Program-made: the position numbers and the translations under genes
Part shown: one piece after another, positions 17,374 to 27,139 of the stretch
How positions within the stretch are numbered: the stretch's first letter is position 1
How the letters are laid out: every line of letters starts with the position of its first letter
The notes under the pieces: generated by a model
What the model was told of the DNA's origin: nothing
Databases searched by the model: none
The model's input: only the letters and a program-made list of their open reading frames with translations
From: Candidatus Bathyarchaeota archaeon
GTDB lineage: Archaea; Thermoproteota; CALKCG01; B24
Assembly (NCBI GenBank): GCA_018396755.1
Contig: JAGTQM010000014.1
Location: forward strand, 1-47,017
DNA: 47,017 nt
Direction of reading: 5' to 3'

Positions 17374-17763
17374 TCAACCTCTCGGTTTTAACATTCCTCT
17401 TTTGAGCTCTATCACTTGAATCCTCTTAGGCTTAAGCGTATCTATTATGTATTGGTAGGCTTTCCAAGGGTTTGAGTAATTACCGCATGTGAAAATATCT
17501 ATGGATGCGTAACCATATTCTGGCCACGTATGTATAGATATATGCGACTCTTTAACCACGACAACGCCTGTAACACCGTGTGGACTGAACTCATGGAATA
17601 TATCTCCGCAAACCGTCATGTTTGCCTCTTTTACGGCATCTAGAAGCATTAGCCTCAGTAGTTGGGTGTTGTTTAAAGTACTGTCGTCGCAGTCGAAAGC
17701 CTCCACTATTATATGTCTACCTAAAGCCTTCACTTCCTCTTCTGTAAATTTTTCAATCAGCAT
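17374..17763 (-). CDS. speH: S-adenosylmethionine decarboxylase proenzyme
   Basis: 129 residues, the size of the prokaryotic class 1B enzyme. The self-cleavage site is intact: VVKESHISIHTWPEYGYA, where the serine after Glu becomes the pyruvoyl group. CGNYSNPW follows as usual. The product, decarboxylated AdoMet, feeds the spermidine synthase encoded 4 bp downstream. In some TACK archaea a paralog of this fold acts as arginine decarboxylase. The pairing with speE favours AdoMet decarboxylase, but the sequence alone cannot exclude the other. Confidence 0.88.
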   Translation of the reverse strand: MLIEKFTEEEVKALGRHIIVEAFDCDDSTLNNTQLLRLMLLDAVKEANMTVCGDIFHEFSPHGVTGVVVVKESHISIHTWPEYGYASIDIFTCGNYSNPWKAYQYIIDTLKPKRIQVIELKRGMLKPRG

Positions 17764-17776
17764 TCAGGTCAAAATT

Positions 17777-17801
17777 TTAGATTTAAAAGGTTAGATTTAA
17801 A
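17777..17801. promoter_or_regulatory. Direct repeat in the speH promoter region
   Basis: TTAGATTTAAA occurs twice, 14 bp apart (17777-17787 and 17791-17801), just upstream of the speH start. The minus strand of the repeat offers two TATA-like TTTAAAT sequences at about -20 and -35. They could be tandem promoter elements or an operator. Confidence 0.35.
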
Positions 17802-17943
17802 CATTATCCTAGCTATATAAGCCTAAATGGAAAATCTTTAAAAAACATCCTTTTTTCTAAAAATGGTCAAGAAAAAAACAATAAAACTGAAAATAAGTTC
17901 AATTTTTTCATTTTTAATTTCACGGTCAGATTAAAGTTATAAG

Positions 17944-18198
17944 AAAGGGTGCCTAGAAAACCTAGAACTTCAGTTCTGGGATGAATGGGCAAGGTTTAAA
18001 TATGCTGAAGAATGAAATACATTTCGGGCTGTCCTCGATGTGGACAATTTCGTCCGAATTGGAGGGGATAGCCCGTAGGATAACGGGTCATATGGGATGG
18101 AGGAGCTGTGAGCTCCTCAAACCAGCAAATGAGGGGATAGGCGTAAAGCCTACCCTAAATGCCGGAATCTCCCGGCTTCAGCCGTGGAGAAGCTCACA
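17944..18198 (+). mobile_element. Miniature IS200/IS605 derivative (PATE-like), about 255 bp
   Basis: The left end matches the left end of the 44.7-kb element: GGGTGCC, the guide-like GAAAA, a CCTAGAACT...AGTTCTGGG hairpin, then ATGAATGGGCAA. The right end has the CTCCCGGCTTCAGCCGTGGAG stem region and terminal GAAGCTCAC expected of IS605 right ends. Between them is a scrap that reads GCPRCGQ, as in a TnpB zinc finger, then a stop. It has no transposase, so it would need one in trans. The right half of such elements normally encodes the guide RNA of TnpB. It fills most of the speH-ppa gap. Confidence 0.65.
17950..17991 (+). repeat. IS200/IS605 left-end hairpin (copy 1 of 3)
   Basis: Outer arms TGCCTA/TGGGCA, inner stem CCTAGAACT/AGTTCTGGG, with GAAAA and ATGAA unpaired between them. 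Copies 2 and 3 are at 44731 and 45492. Confidence 0.75.
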
Positions 18199-18207
18199 AG
18201 TCCGCAG

Positions 18208-18214
18208 TATATAT
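18208..18214 (+). promoter_or_regulatory. TATA box of the pyrophosphatase gene
   Basis: TATATAT centred about 26 bp before the GTG at 18237, so transcription should start at or next to the start codon (leaderless). It lies only about 10 bp beyond the end of the miniature transposon. Confidence 0.55.
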
Positions 18215-18236
18215 GAGATAGCTGAAGGTGTCAACC

Positions 18237-18773
18237 GTGAATCTACTCCACGATGTCAAGCTCGGAGATAAAGCTCCCTATGAGTTCAACGTAGTAATTG
18301 AAAACGTGAAAGGTAGCTCTAATAAAATAGAGTATGATAAGGAAGCTGGTGTCTTCAAACTGGACCGAGTCTTATACTCCGCCGTCTACTGGCCTTTCGA
18401 CTACGGTTTCGCTCCTCAAACCTGGCATGAAGATGAAGACCCTCTAGACGTAGTAGTTTTAACAACCCATCCAACGTTTCCAGGCTGCGTCGTTAAAGTA
18501 AGACCTGTAGCACTTATAGTAATGGAAGATGAAGCTGGAATAGATGATAAGATCGTAGCGATTCCAGTTAAAGACCCCCGTTTCAGCTACGTAAGAGATT
18601 ACCAGAATATACCTGAACACGTTAGAAGGGAAATTCAAGAATTTTTCGAAACCTATAAAAGACTAGAGCCAGATAAATGGGTTAAATTCAAAGAGTGGAA
18701 AAGCTTACAGGAAGCCATTAAAACAATAGACAAAGCTATTAAAACATACAGGGAGAAATTCGGATTAAAATAG
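18237..18773 (+). CDS. ppa: Inorganic pyrophosphatase (family I)
   Basis: 178 residues. Hydrolyses pyrophosphate released by biosynthesis; a soluble Mg-dependent enzyme. Motifs seen: GSSNKIEYDKEAG, ADYGF-like FDYGFAPQTWHEDEDPLDVVVL with the D-x-D-P-x-D metal-binding signature, and the conserved EFFETYKRLEP..WVKFKEW ending. The start is the GTG at 18237, giving the usual VNLLHD opening. A GTG nine bases earlier is possible, but the promoter spacing favours 18237. Confidence 0.93.
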   Translation: MNLLHDVKLGDKAPYEFNVVIENVKGSSNKIEYDKEAGVFKLDRVLYSAVYWPFDYGFAPQTWHEDEDPLDVVVLTTHPTFPGCVVKVRPVALIVMEDEAGIDDKIVAIPVKDPRFSYVRDYQNIPEHVRREIQEFFETYKRLEPDKWVKFKEWKSLQEAIKTIDKAIKTYREKFGLK

Positions 18774-18804
18774 ATGAAATTTCCACAATATTCTCAGAGC
18801 AAAG

Positions 18805-18811
18805 TTTATAT
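18805..18811 (+). promoter_or_regulatory. TATA box of the rRNA operon
   Basis: TTTATAT preceded by the purine-rich GCAAAG (BRE-like). The predicted start is near 18834, just where the first leader hairpin begins. Confidence 0.6.
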
Positions 18812-18833
18812 CTAAATAACTCCCACTTTTCTT

Positions 18834-19014
18834 TGTGGAGGTTAATCCTCCACCCACAATACCCGGCGGTGGCGTCGGGTCTTTGACGATGAAGGGTTCT
18901 CTACCCGAGAATGAAACAAACCCGACCTCCTATTGTGGGTATAGATATGAGGATCCAATCCTTACAAGGTTGGATCTGAGAAGGGGCTTGGGAAGAAGAA
19001 AGTCTTGCGGATCC
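18834..19014 (+). other. Structured 5' leader of the pre-rRNA
   Basis: This 180-nt stretch is full of complementary segments. GTGGAGG/CCTCCAC (18835-18853) forms a hairpin. CCACAATA (18854-18861) pairs with TATTGTGG (18931-18938) and encloses two smaller hairpins (CCCGG...TCGGG and GGGTTCTCTACCC). GATCCAA/TTGGATC forms a third near 18952-18976. The stretch GCTTGGGAAGA (18986-18996) pairs with TCTTCCCAAGC (20772-20782) to make the 16S processing stem. No open frame is supported. Confidence 0.65.
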
Positions 19015-20770
<1,756 letters not shown>

Positions 20771-20895
20771 ATCTTCCCAAGCTCTAATCCCTGATGCAAC
20801 CTAAAAACCTAAAGGTTTTTAGGTGAAGAGCTGAGCGTTTTTTCACTCTAAACGCTATGAGGCTACGTATAGGCTGTCTACACGTAGCGGTTGTT
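20771..20895 (+). other. 16S-23S spacer without tRNA
   Basis: Contains the 3' strand of the 16S processing stem (20772-20782), an eleven-bp hairpin ACCTAAAAACC/GGTTTTTAGGT (20799-20824), and the 5' strand of the 23S processing stem (20861-20880). That strand pairs over 20 bp with 24424-24443 beyond the 23S gene. There is no tRNA-Ala, as is usual for TACK archaea. Confidence 0.8.
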
Positions 20896-22855
20896 GGGTT
20901 CTCAAGTAGACCCGGCACGCTAAGCCGTCTAGTGGATGGCTTGGCTTGGGCGCCGAAGAAGGGCGTGGCAAGCTGCGATAAGCCCCGGGGAGGCGCATGC
21001 AGCCTTAGATCCGGGGATTCCCGAATAGGACCTCCTACCGTGAGTTAATAGCTCATGGTGCCCCCCTCGTAAGAGGGGGGTGGGAACCCTCTGAACGGAA
21101 ACATCCAAGTAGGAGGAGGAAAAGAAACCATCACGGGATTCCCTGAGTACCGGCGAGGGAAAGGGGAGGAGCTCAAACCAAACCCCTAGGGCTGACAAAC
21201 CCTTCGGGGATGTGGTGTAGAGGTTCAGCCGAATATGCCCATCGTCTGGAGAAGTCGAAGTGGCCTGGAACGGCCTACCATAGAGGGTGATAGTCCCGTA
21301 GACGTCATCCAGACTAGTGGGTTGGCTGAACCGGAGTACCGCACCTTGGTATTGGTGTGGGAATCTGGGTGGAATCAGCATCCAAAGCTAAATACGTCCC
21401 AAGACCGATAGCGTACTAGTACGGTGACGGAAAGCTGAAAAGCACCCCGGAAGGGGGGTGAAAAGAGCCTGAAACTAGACGGCGATATCCGTGCGGAGCC
21501 TGAAAGGGTAGATCCACCTCAAAGGAAGCCGCGGCAACGCGGTTGTACGAGAAGTGGGGACCAGGGTTCCGCATTCCGTTTCGAACCACGGGCCGGGGAG
21601 TTCACCTTCACGGCGAGCTTAAGAGCTTATAAGCTCGTAGGCGTAGGGAAACCGACTCATCCGCAGTTGAACCCTTCAGTTCGACGAGGGATGGGGGTCT
21701 GAAAGGGCCTTTAGTCGTGGGGGTGATAACCAGAAACCGGGCGATCTAGTCCTGGGCAGGGCGAAGCCAGGCGAAAGCTTGGTGGAGGCTCGAAGGGGTG
21801 TTGACGTGCAATTCACTCCTCTGACCTGGGACTAGGGGCCAAAAGCCAATCTAGCCCGGTGATAGCTGGTTCCTCCCGAAATGGGTCGCAGCCCATCCTC
21901 AGGTGAGGTCGCCTAGGGGGTAGAGCACCGATAGGGTGGCAAGGGTCCGAAAGGGCCCACCATCCTTTCGAACTCCGAATCTCTAGGCTCCAAAGACCCT
22001 GGGAGACGGGTCTCAGGGGGTAAGCTCCTGAACCGAGAGGGGAACAACCCGGACGAGGGTTAAGGCCCCTAAATGCTGGCTAAGTGTTAACGCGAATGGA
22101 GTCCTTAGCCTGAGACAGCTGGGAGGTAGGCTTAGAAGCAGCCATCCTCTAAGCAACGCGTAACAGCGGACCAGCCGAGGCTAAGGGCCCAGAAAATGGA
22201 CGGGGCTAAGCCAGCTGCCGATACCCTCGGGGACAGTGTACATGCACTGGCCTGGTAGGGAGGCGTCGCAATCGGGTAGAAGCCGAGCCGTAAGGTTCGG
22301 TGGACTGGTTGCGAGTGCAGATCCCGGTGGTAGTAGCAGCAAAGAGAGGTGAGAATCCTCTCCGCCGCAGGGGCCAGGTTTCTCCGGCAATGTTCGTCAG
22401 CCGGAGGTTAGTCGGTCCTAAGGCAGCCCTTAACCGGTCACTGCCGAAAGGGAAACCGGTTTATATTCCGGTACCGCAGAGGTACGTGCGGCGACGCAAG
22501 CCTCCAATCCAACTCCTCCAGGTAGGCTGAGTGGGGCTGCCGCTCCACTTAACTGTCGAAGCCTGGGGAATGCCGTAAAGGCGAGAACCAGGTGAAGATA
22601 GGAATAGCCTCTCGAAAGAGGGGTTCAGCTGATCCTGGGGGACATGGAAAAGGATTAGAGGAAGGATCCTCTGCGACCGTACCTAGAACCGACACAGGTG
22701 CCCCTGGGTGAGAAGCCTAAGGCGTGTCGGGTCAACGCGGGTGAGGGAATTCGGCAAATTAGCCCCGTAACTTCGGGAAAAGGGGTGCCTATGGTTCTAG
22801 CCTTAAGGCTGGAACTGTAGGTCGCAGTGACAAGGAGGCCCCGACTGTTTAATAA

Positions 22856-23216
22856 ACGGGTAGAGACGCCAGATGAAATGAATGTGAGTAAGATCTTAAA
22901 TAGACTACTTCCATAAGAATAAGGAGAATAGGTTATGGGTGAACAAAAATAAAAACGCTTAGTGATAATGAAGTGAAGTATTTTATTGCAGGCTTATTTG
23001 ATGCCGAAGGTACTAAGACCAATAGGCTAGTTATTTATAATAAAAATCTTAAACTTTTGAAGGAGATAAAAAGATGACTTAACAATTTTGATGCTCATTC
23101 TAAAATTTATAAATTTGGTTCAATTTACGGATTACAAGTCCACGGGAGAGCTTTCATGGAAGTTTTCCTCAAGATCATACCATCCTATAAATTGATGGCG
23201 TCCTCGCCCGGTTAAA
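22856..23216 (+). other. 23S rRNA intron with a canonical BHB splice site (361 nt)
   Basis: The junctions fold into a textbook bulge-helix-bulge. The outer helix is TGTT/AACA, the central four-bp helix TAAT/GTTA, each strand has a three-base AAA bulge, and the inner helix begins CGGGT/GCCCG. Cutting inside the bulges restores GTTTAATAAAAACATAGG, the expected 23S sequence. The interior is AT-rich, unlike the rRNA, and carries a decayed LAGLIDADG reading frame. Confidence 0.88.
22935..23215 (+). pseudogene. Decayed LAGLIDADG homing endonuclease inside the 23S intron
   Basis: One frame reads NEVKYFIAGLFDAEGTKTNR, an unmistakable LAGLIDADG motif (22982-23011). It then continues with endonuclease-like strands (IYKFGSIYGLQVHGRAF, MEVFLKII) to a stop in the 3' splice stem. 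It is broken twice. The ATG at 22935, which has GGAG upstream, is out of frame by one base at a run of A's, and a TGA interrupts the frame at 23075. Only one motif is present and the whole is under 95 codons, so it is probably inactive. Confidence 0.85.
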
Positions 23217-24505
23217 AAACATAGGTAGCCGCAAGCCTGAAAAGGTGTGTACGGCTGCTGAATCCTGGCCAGTGGCGGTACCTAAAACCCGGGTTCAACT
23301 GGGCTAAGGGCCGCTAAACGCCGGGAGTAACTCTGACTCTCTCAACGGAGTCGCTTCGTCGTCAAATGAAAGTCGAGGCTCTCCGGGAGAAAGGTAGCCA
23401 AATGCCTTGTCGGATGATATCCGACGTGCATGAATGGATCAACGAGGGCCTCGCTGTCCCCACCCGGGACCCGGCGAACCTACCTGGTGGTGAAAAGTCC
23501 ACCATCCCTCAGCGGGGCGAGAAGTCCCTGTGGAGCTTTACTGCAGCTTGTTGTTGAGGTATGGTTGTGGATGCGTAGGGTAGGTGGGAGCCGTTGAACT
23601 GGCTCTTTCGGGAGCTGGGGAGGCGTCGATGAAACACCACTCTTCCGCGACCGTACCCCTAACCTGGGTGCTAAGCCTGGGGACAGCAGCAGGTGGGCAG
23701 TTTGCCTGGGATGGCGCCCCCTTGAAAAGGTATCGAGGGGGCCCTAAGGCCAGCTCAGGTAGGTTGGAAACCTACCGTAGAGGGCAAGGCTAAAAGCTGG
23801 CCTGACTGGATTCTTCAAAGCAAGGGATCCAGGGGTGAAAGCCGGGCCTAGCGATCCTCCATGTCCCTACTGATGGGGGCTGGAGGTGACAGAAAAGTTA
23901 CCCCAGGAATAATTGGCTTGTCGCGGGCGAGAGTTCACATCGACCTCGCGGCTTGGTACGCCGTCGTCGTCCCTTCCCATCCTGGCGGTGCATAAGCCGC
24001 CAAGGGTGAGTCTGCTCGCCTATTAAAGGGGAATGCGAGATGGGTTTAGACCGTCGTGAGACAGGTCGGACTCTACCTGCTGGGGGTGTTGGCCGCCTGA
24101 GGGGATCACGTCCTCAGTACGAAAGGAACGGGGCGTGGCGGCCTCTGGTGAACCAGCTGTCCGGTAGGGCAAGCTGGGCAGCTACGCCGCCGGGGATAAG
24201 GGCTGAAGGCATCTAAGCCCGAAGCTCCTCCCGAAAATAGGCGGCCAATCCTAGGCGCAGAAACCTGGCGACAGGTTTCATGCCTAGGACGAAGGCTGGG
24301 GTGGAACACCCCGTTGATGGGGTGGAGGTGTAAGCCGGAAGATCTTCGGATCGACTGGTTCAGCCTGCCACTCCCAATCGCCTGAGGTGCTGGGTTGAAA
24401 GAGAATCCGGCGGCTGCGTGAAATAGACAGTCTATACGTAGCCTAACTTCTCCATATGTCTAGGTTTAAATTCTACCTTTTAACAGGAGTATATCGGGGG
24501 ATCTA

Positions 24506-25333
24506 TTGACTGATGTTTTAACAATACCAAGCATCAACTTTGTTGAAGCTGTTGAGGAAGTCTGTTCTTTTATAAGGAGTATTATTGGTGGTGCTAAAGG
24601 TGTCGTCTTAGGTTTAAGTGGCGGTGTTGATAGTAGTGTAACGGCAGCTCTATGCGTTAAGGCTTTAGGCTCTGATAAGGTACTAGCTTTATTAATGCCT
24701 TTATCTTTCACCCCTAAATCTGACGTTGAAGATGCTTTATTCCTTGCTAAATGGCTTGACATAGACTACAGAGTCATATCTATAGATAATATTGTAGAAG
24801 CTTTTCTAAGCGTTCTACCGTATGATCCGTTGAACTCCGTTTACAAAATGCCTACGGCCAACCTCAGAGCTAGGGTTAGAATGCTGATCCTCTACTATTA
24901 TGCAAACCTCTACGGTTTCCTAGTGGTAGGGTCTAGCGATAAAAGCGAAATTTTAATCGGCTACTATACGAAGTACGGTGATGGTGCAGCAGACCTCCTA
25001 CCTATAGCTCACCTCTATAAAACTCAAGTTAGATCTCTAGCAAACTGGCTTGGAATACCTGAACATATAGCCTTCAAGCCCAGTAGCCCCCAGCTTTACG
25101 CTGGACATAAGGTCACCGATGAGCTTCCAGTAGACTATCAAGTTTTAGATAGAATTCTTGTAGGTTTATTCGAGTATAAACTTGAACCGTCTGAAATTGC
25201 TGAGAAACTTAAAATCTCGGAAGACATAGTCTTCAATGTTGTAAAACGGTATAAGTCTACATCCCATAAGCGTAAACTCCCTCCAATGGTTAAACCTCTA
25301 CCGACAATTCAAATAAATGGGTTTTTAACTTAA
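24506..25333 (+). CDS. nadE: NH3-dependent NAD+ synthetase
   Basis: 275 residues, TTG start with GGGGGAT upstream. Converts deamido-NAD+ to NAD+ using ATP and ammonia. The ATP-pyrophosphatase loop LGLSGGVDSSV is intact, and VVGSSDKSEILIGYYTKYGDGAADLLPI is the family's substrate-binding region. There is no glutaminase domain, hence ammonia-dependent. It starts 62 bp after the 23S processing stem. Its own promoter is not clear, although TTTAAATT near 24467 is a candidate. Confidence 0.95.
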   Translation: MTDVLTIPSINFVEAVEEVCSFIRSIIGGAKGVVLGLSGGVDSSVTAALCVKALGSDKVLALLMPLSFTPKSDVEDALFLAKWLDIDYRVISIDNIVEAFLSVLPYDPLNSVYKMPTANLRARVRMLILYYYANLYGFLVVGSSDKSEILIGYYTKYGDGAADLLPIAHLYKTQVRSLANWLGIPEHIAFKPSSPQLYAGHKVTDELPVDYQVLDRILVGLFEYKLEPSEIAEKLKISEDIVFNVVKRYKSTSHKRKLPPMVKPLPTIQINGFLT

Positions 25334-25370
25334 GTATATCTTCTGAAGAGAATATTTTATAGGTGGTTGA

Positions 25371-25760
25371 ATGGGCTTTTCAAAAGTAATTAAGATAATT
25401 TTCAACGGTGTAGGCTCGGTTCTAGTGGAGGTTAAAGAGGATTGGAATCCTAAGACTGCTAAAAGGATCTTAGAATGCCTCCCTCTGACTGGTAGAGCTA
25501 TGAGGTGGGGTGACGAAGTCTACTTTGAAGTAAATCTAAGCGTAGAGGAGGAGAATAGTAGAGTCGATATGGAAGTGGGAGAGGTTGCATTCTGGCCTCC
25601 TGGAAACGCCATATGTCTCTTCTTTGGCAAAACTCCGGTAAGCGTATCTAATAAGCCTAGAGCTTACAGTCCCGTTAATCCTTTTGGAGTAGTGATTGAA
25701 GGTATTGATATTCTAAGAAAGGTTAAAGGCAGTGAGAAAGTCACCGTTACTGTAAGCTAA
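25371..25760 (+). CDS. Cyclophilin-like fold protein (TM1367-type)
   Basis: 129 residues, ATG preceded by AGGTGG. The pattern IIFNGVGSVLVEVKEDWNPKTAKRILECLP, then RWGDEVYFEV, VGEVAFWPPGNAICLFFG and VNPFGVVIEGID matches the small cyclophilin-like family of unknown function found in archaea and Thermotoga. Active-site residues of true proline isomerases are not evident. It follows nadE by 37 bp and may share its transcript. Confidence 0.8.
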   Translation: MGFSKVIKIIFNGVGSVLVEVKEDWNPKTAKRILECLPLTGRAMRWGDEVYFEVNLSVEEENSRVDMEVGEVAFWPPGNAICLFFGKTPVSVSNKPRAYSPVNPFGVVIEGIDILRKVKGSEKVTVTVS

Positions 25761-25779
25761 AAAATAATGGGTTGGAGGA

Positions 25780-26190
25780 TTAAACCAAAGCATCTATAAT
25801 CCTTCTCTCAGTCAGTATTCCGATGAGGTTCCCTCTTCTAGTTACAGCCAGCCTCCTTATTTTATTGTCACGCATGAGTTTTAAAGCCTCCAATATGGGC
25901 TTATCCGCCTCTATCGTTATGAGAGGTTTGCTCATGACTTCGTGAGCATATGTCGAGCCCGGGCTTCTACCAGCCCGTATAACTCTGTTAAGTACATCTT
26001 TCTCCGTGATTATCCCCACGGGTTTCCCTCCCATTTCCACTATAACTGCTCCTATATCATACATGGACATTTTATCGATAACAGTCGCCACAGTGTCTGA
26101 GAATAGTACTTTCACAGGTGGAGAGCGCATAACTGTCTCTACGGGGGTGTTTAAATTTATCTTAGCAGAGGACAAGAAAAAGCCCTCCAA
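25780..26190 (-). CDS. Two-CBS-domain protein
   Basis: 136 residues made of two CBS repeats: VMRSPPVKVLFSDTVATVIDKM...GAVIVEMGGKPVGIITEKDVL, then VMSKPLITIEADKPILEALKLM...IRRLAVTRRGNLIGILTERRI. CBS pairs bind adenine nucleotides and sense energy state. There is no attached effector domain. The TTG start at 26190 is plausible but other nearby starts are possible. It converges with the cyclophilin-like gene, 19 bp away, and is divergent from UPF0280. Confidence 0.88.
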   Translation of the reverse strand: MEGFFLSSAKINLNTPVETVMRSPPVKVLFSDTVATVIDKMSMYDIGAVIVEMGGKPVGIITEKDVLNRVIRAGRSPGSTYAHEVMSKPLITIEADKPILEALKLMRDNKIRRLAVTRRGNLIGILTERRIIDALV

Positions 26191-26360
26191 TACTTAATCT
26201 ACTATTAACCCCTTATAAAAGTAGCTCTAAATTAACCTCTAAGTGTTTTCACGGTTAATTCACACAACTATTAAGACATCTAATGGATTCTCCTAGAAAT
26301 TCTACTATAAAAGTTTTCTAAAGTTTTTATCCCGCATTTATATATGGAGTAATACTTTAG

Positions 26361-27071
26361 ATGAAGCTTATAAAATTTAGAAGAAGCTTCAGAGAAACGA
26401 AGCTTAACATTTTAACTGATAGTTTAAATGCTGCTGAGCTATGTTGGTTGAAGGCTTTAGAATGCCGTATAGAGCTTGAACAATATTTGAAGATAAACCC
26501 TAGGTTTAAATGGAGTCTAGACCCAGTTGAAGTAGAATATTGGGCTCCTGAAATCGTCAAAAGAATGGCTTCCGTCGGCTTCCTAGCCAAGGTAGGTCCC
26601 ATGGCATCTGTAGCAGGAGTAATAGCCGATATGGCTTTAGAATACGGTTTAACAGCCACACCTACAGTTTTAGCCGTTGAGAATGGTGGTGAAATAGCGG
26701 CTTCAACTCTAATAACTCCCATAAACATAGGTGCTTATACTGGTATTGAAGAGTTTAAAGGGCTCGGTTTTAGAGTATATCCAGAAGACACTCCCATAGG
26801 GATAGCTTCAAGCAGTTCAAAACTCGGCGCTGGTTTAAGCTTTGGCGAAGCCGATCTAGTCACTGTTTTCGCTGAAAACTCTGGACTTGCCGATGCTGTC
26901 GCTACAGCCGTATGCAACCTTGTGAAGGGCTTCGGCTCTGAAAATACCGTTGAAAAAGCGCTTGATAAGGCCTTAAAGGTAAAAGGGGTTAAAGGATGTG
27001 TGATAATCTACGGAGATTTTATAGGTTTAAAAGGATGGATTCCTGAAATAAAGCCCCCCTTCAAATTGTAG
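26361..27071 (+). CDS. UPF0280 family protein
   Basis: 236 residues, ATG start with TATATA about 20 bp upstream. The family signature is clear: GFLAKVGPMASVAGVIADMA, VENGGEIAAS, and PIGIASSSSKLGAGLSFGEADLVTVFAENSGLADAVATAV. UPF0280 has an ApbE-like fold. ApbE proteins attach flavin to proteins, but the function of UPF0280 itself is not settled. Confidence 0.9.
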   Translation: MKLIKFRRSFRETKLNILTDSLNAAELCWLKALECRIELEQYLKINPRFKWSLDPVEVEYWAPEIVKRMASVGFLAKVGPMASVAGVIADMALEYGLTATPTVLAVENGGEIAASTLITPINIGAYTGIEEFKGLGFRVYPEDTPIGIASSSSKLGAGLSFGEADLVTVFAENSGLADAVATAVCNLVKGFGSENTVEKALDKALKVKGVKGCVIIYGDFIGLKGWIPEIKPPFKL

Positions 27072-27139
27072 ATTTCGAATTTGCTGAGTAACCGTTAATT
27101 ATAAGATTGATCCATATTCTTACTGAGGTGTTTCTACGA

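Larger units (their letters stand above)
20896..24408 (+). rRNA. rrl: 23S ribosomal RNA (interrupted by one intron)
   Basis: The ends are set from helix 1: GGGTTCTC (20896-20903) pairs with GAGAATCC (24401-24408), and GACCCGGCAC near the 5' end with GTGCTGGGTT near the 3' end. Typical 23S blocks are present, such as AGTGGATGGCTTGGC, the GTACGAAAGGAACGGG region around the sarcin-ricin loop (AGTACGAAAGGAAC), and CTGGTTCAGCC. The span is about 3.5 kb including a 361-nt intron. Both ends may be off by several bases. A 20-bp processing stem flanks it. No 5S gene follows. Confidence 0.95.

Noticed and set aside
17981-18271. Open frame of 96 codons across the miniature transposon into ppa
   Set aside because: It runs through the hairpins of the element and overlaps the pyrophosphatase start in another frame. 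It shows no protein pattern beyond the short CPRCG scrap, which is in a different frame.
18881-18926. C/D box small RNA in the rRNA leader
   Set aside because: The boxes do not match RUGAUGA and CUGA well enough, and the segment is better explained as part of the leader fold.
20771-20895. tRNA-Ala in the 16S-23S spacer
   Set aside because: No cloverleaf or T-loop sequence is present, only processing stems and a simple hairpin.
24444-24505. 5S rRNA following the 23S gene
   Set aside because: Only 62 bp separate the processing stem from nadE, and no 5S sequence is visible.
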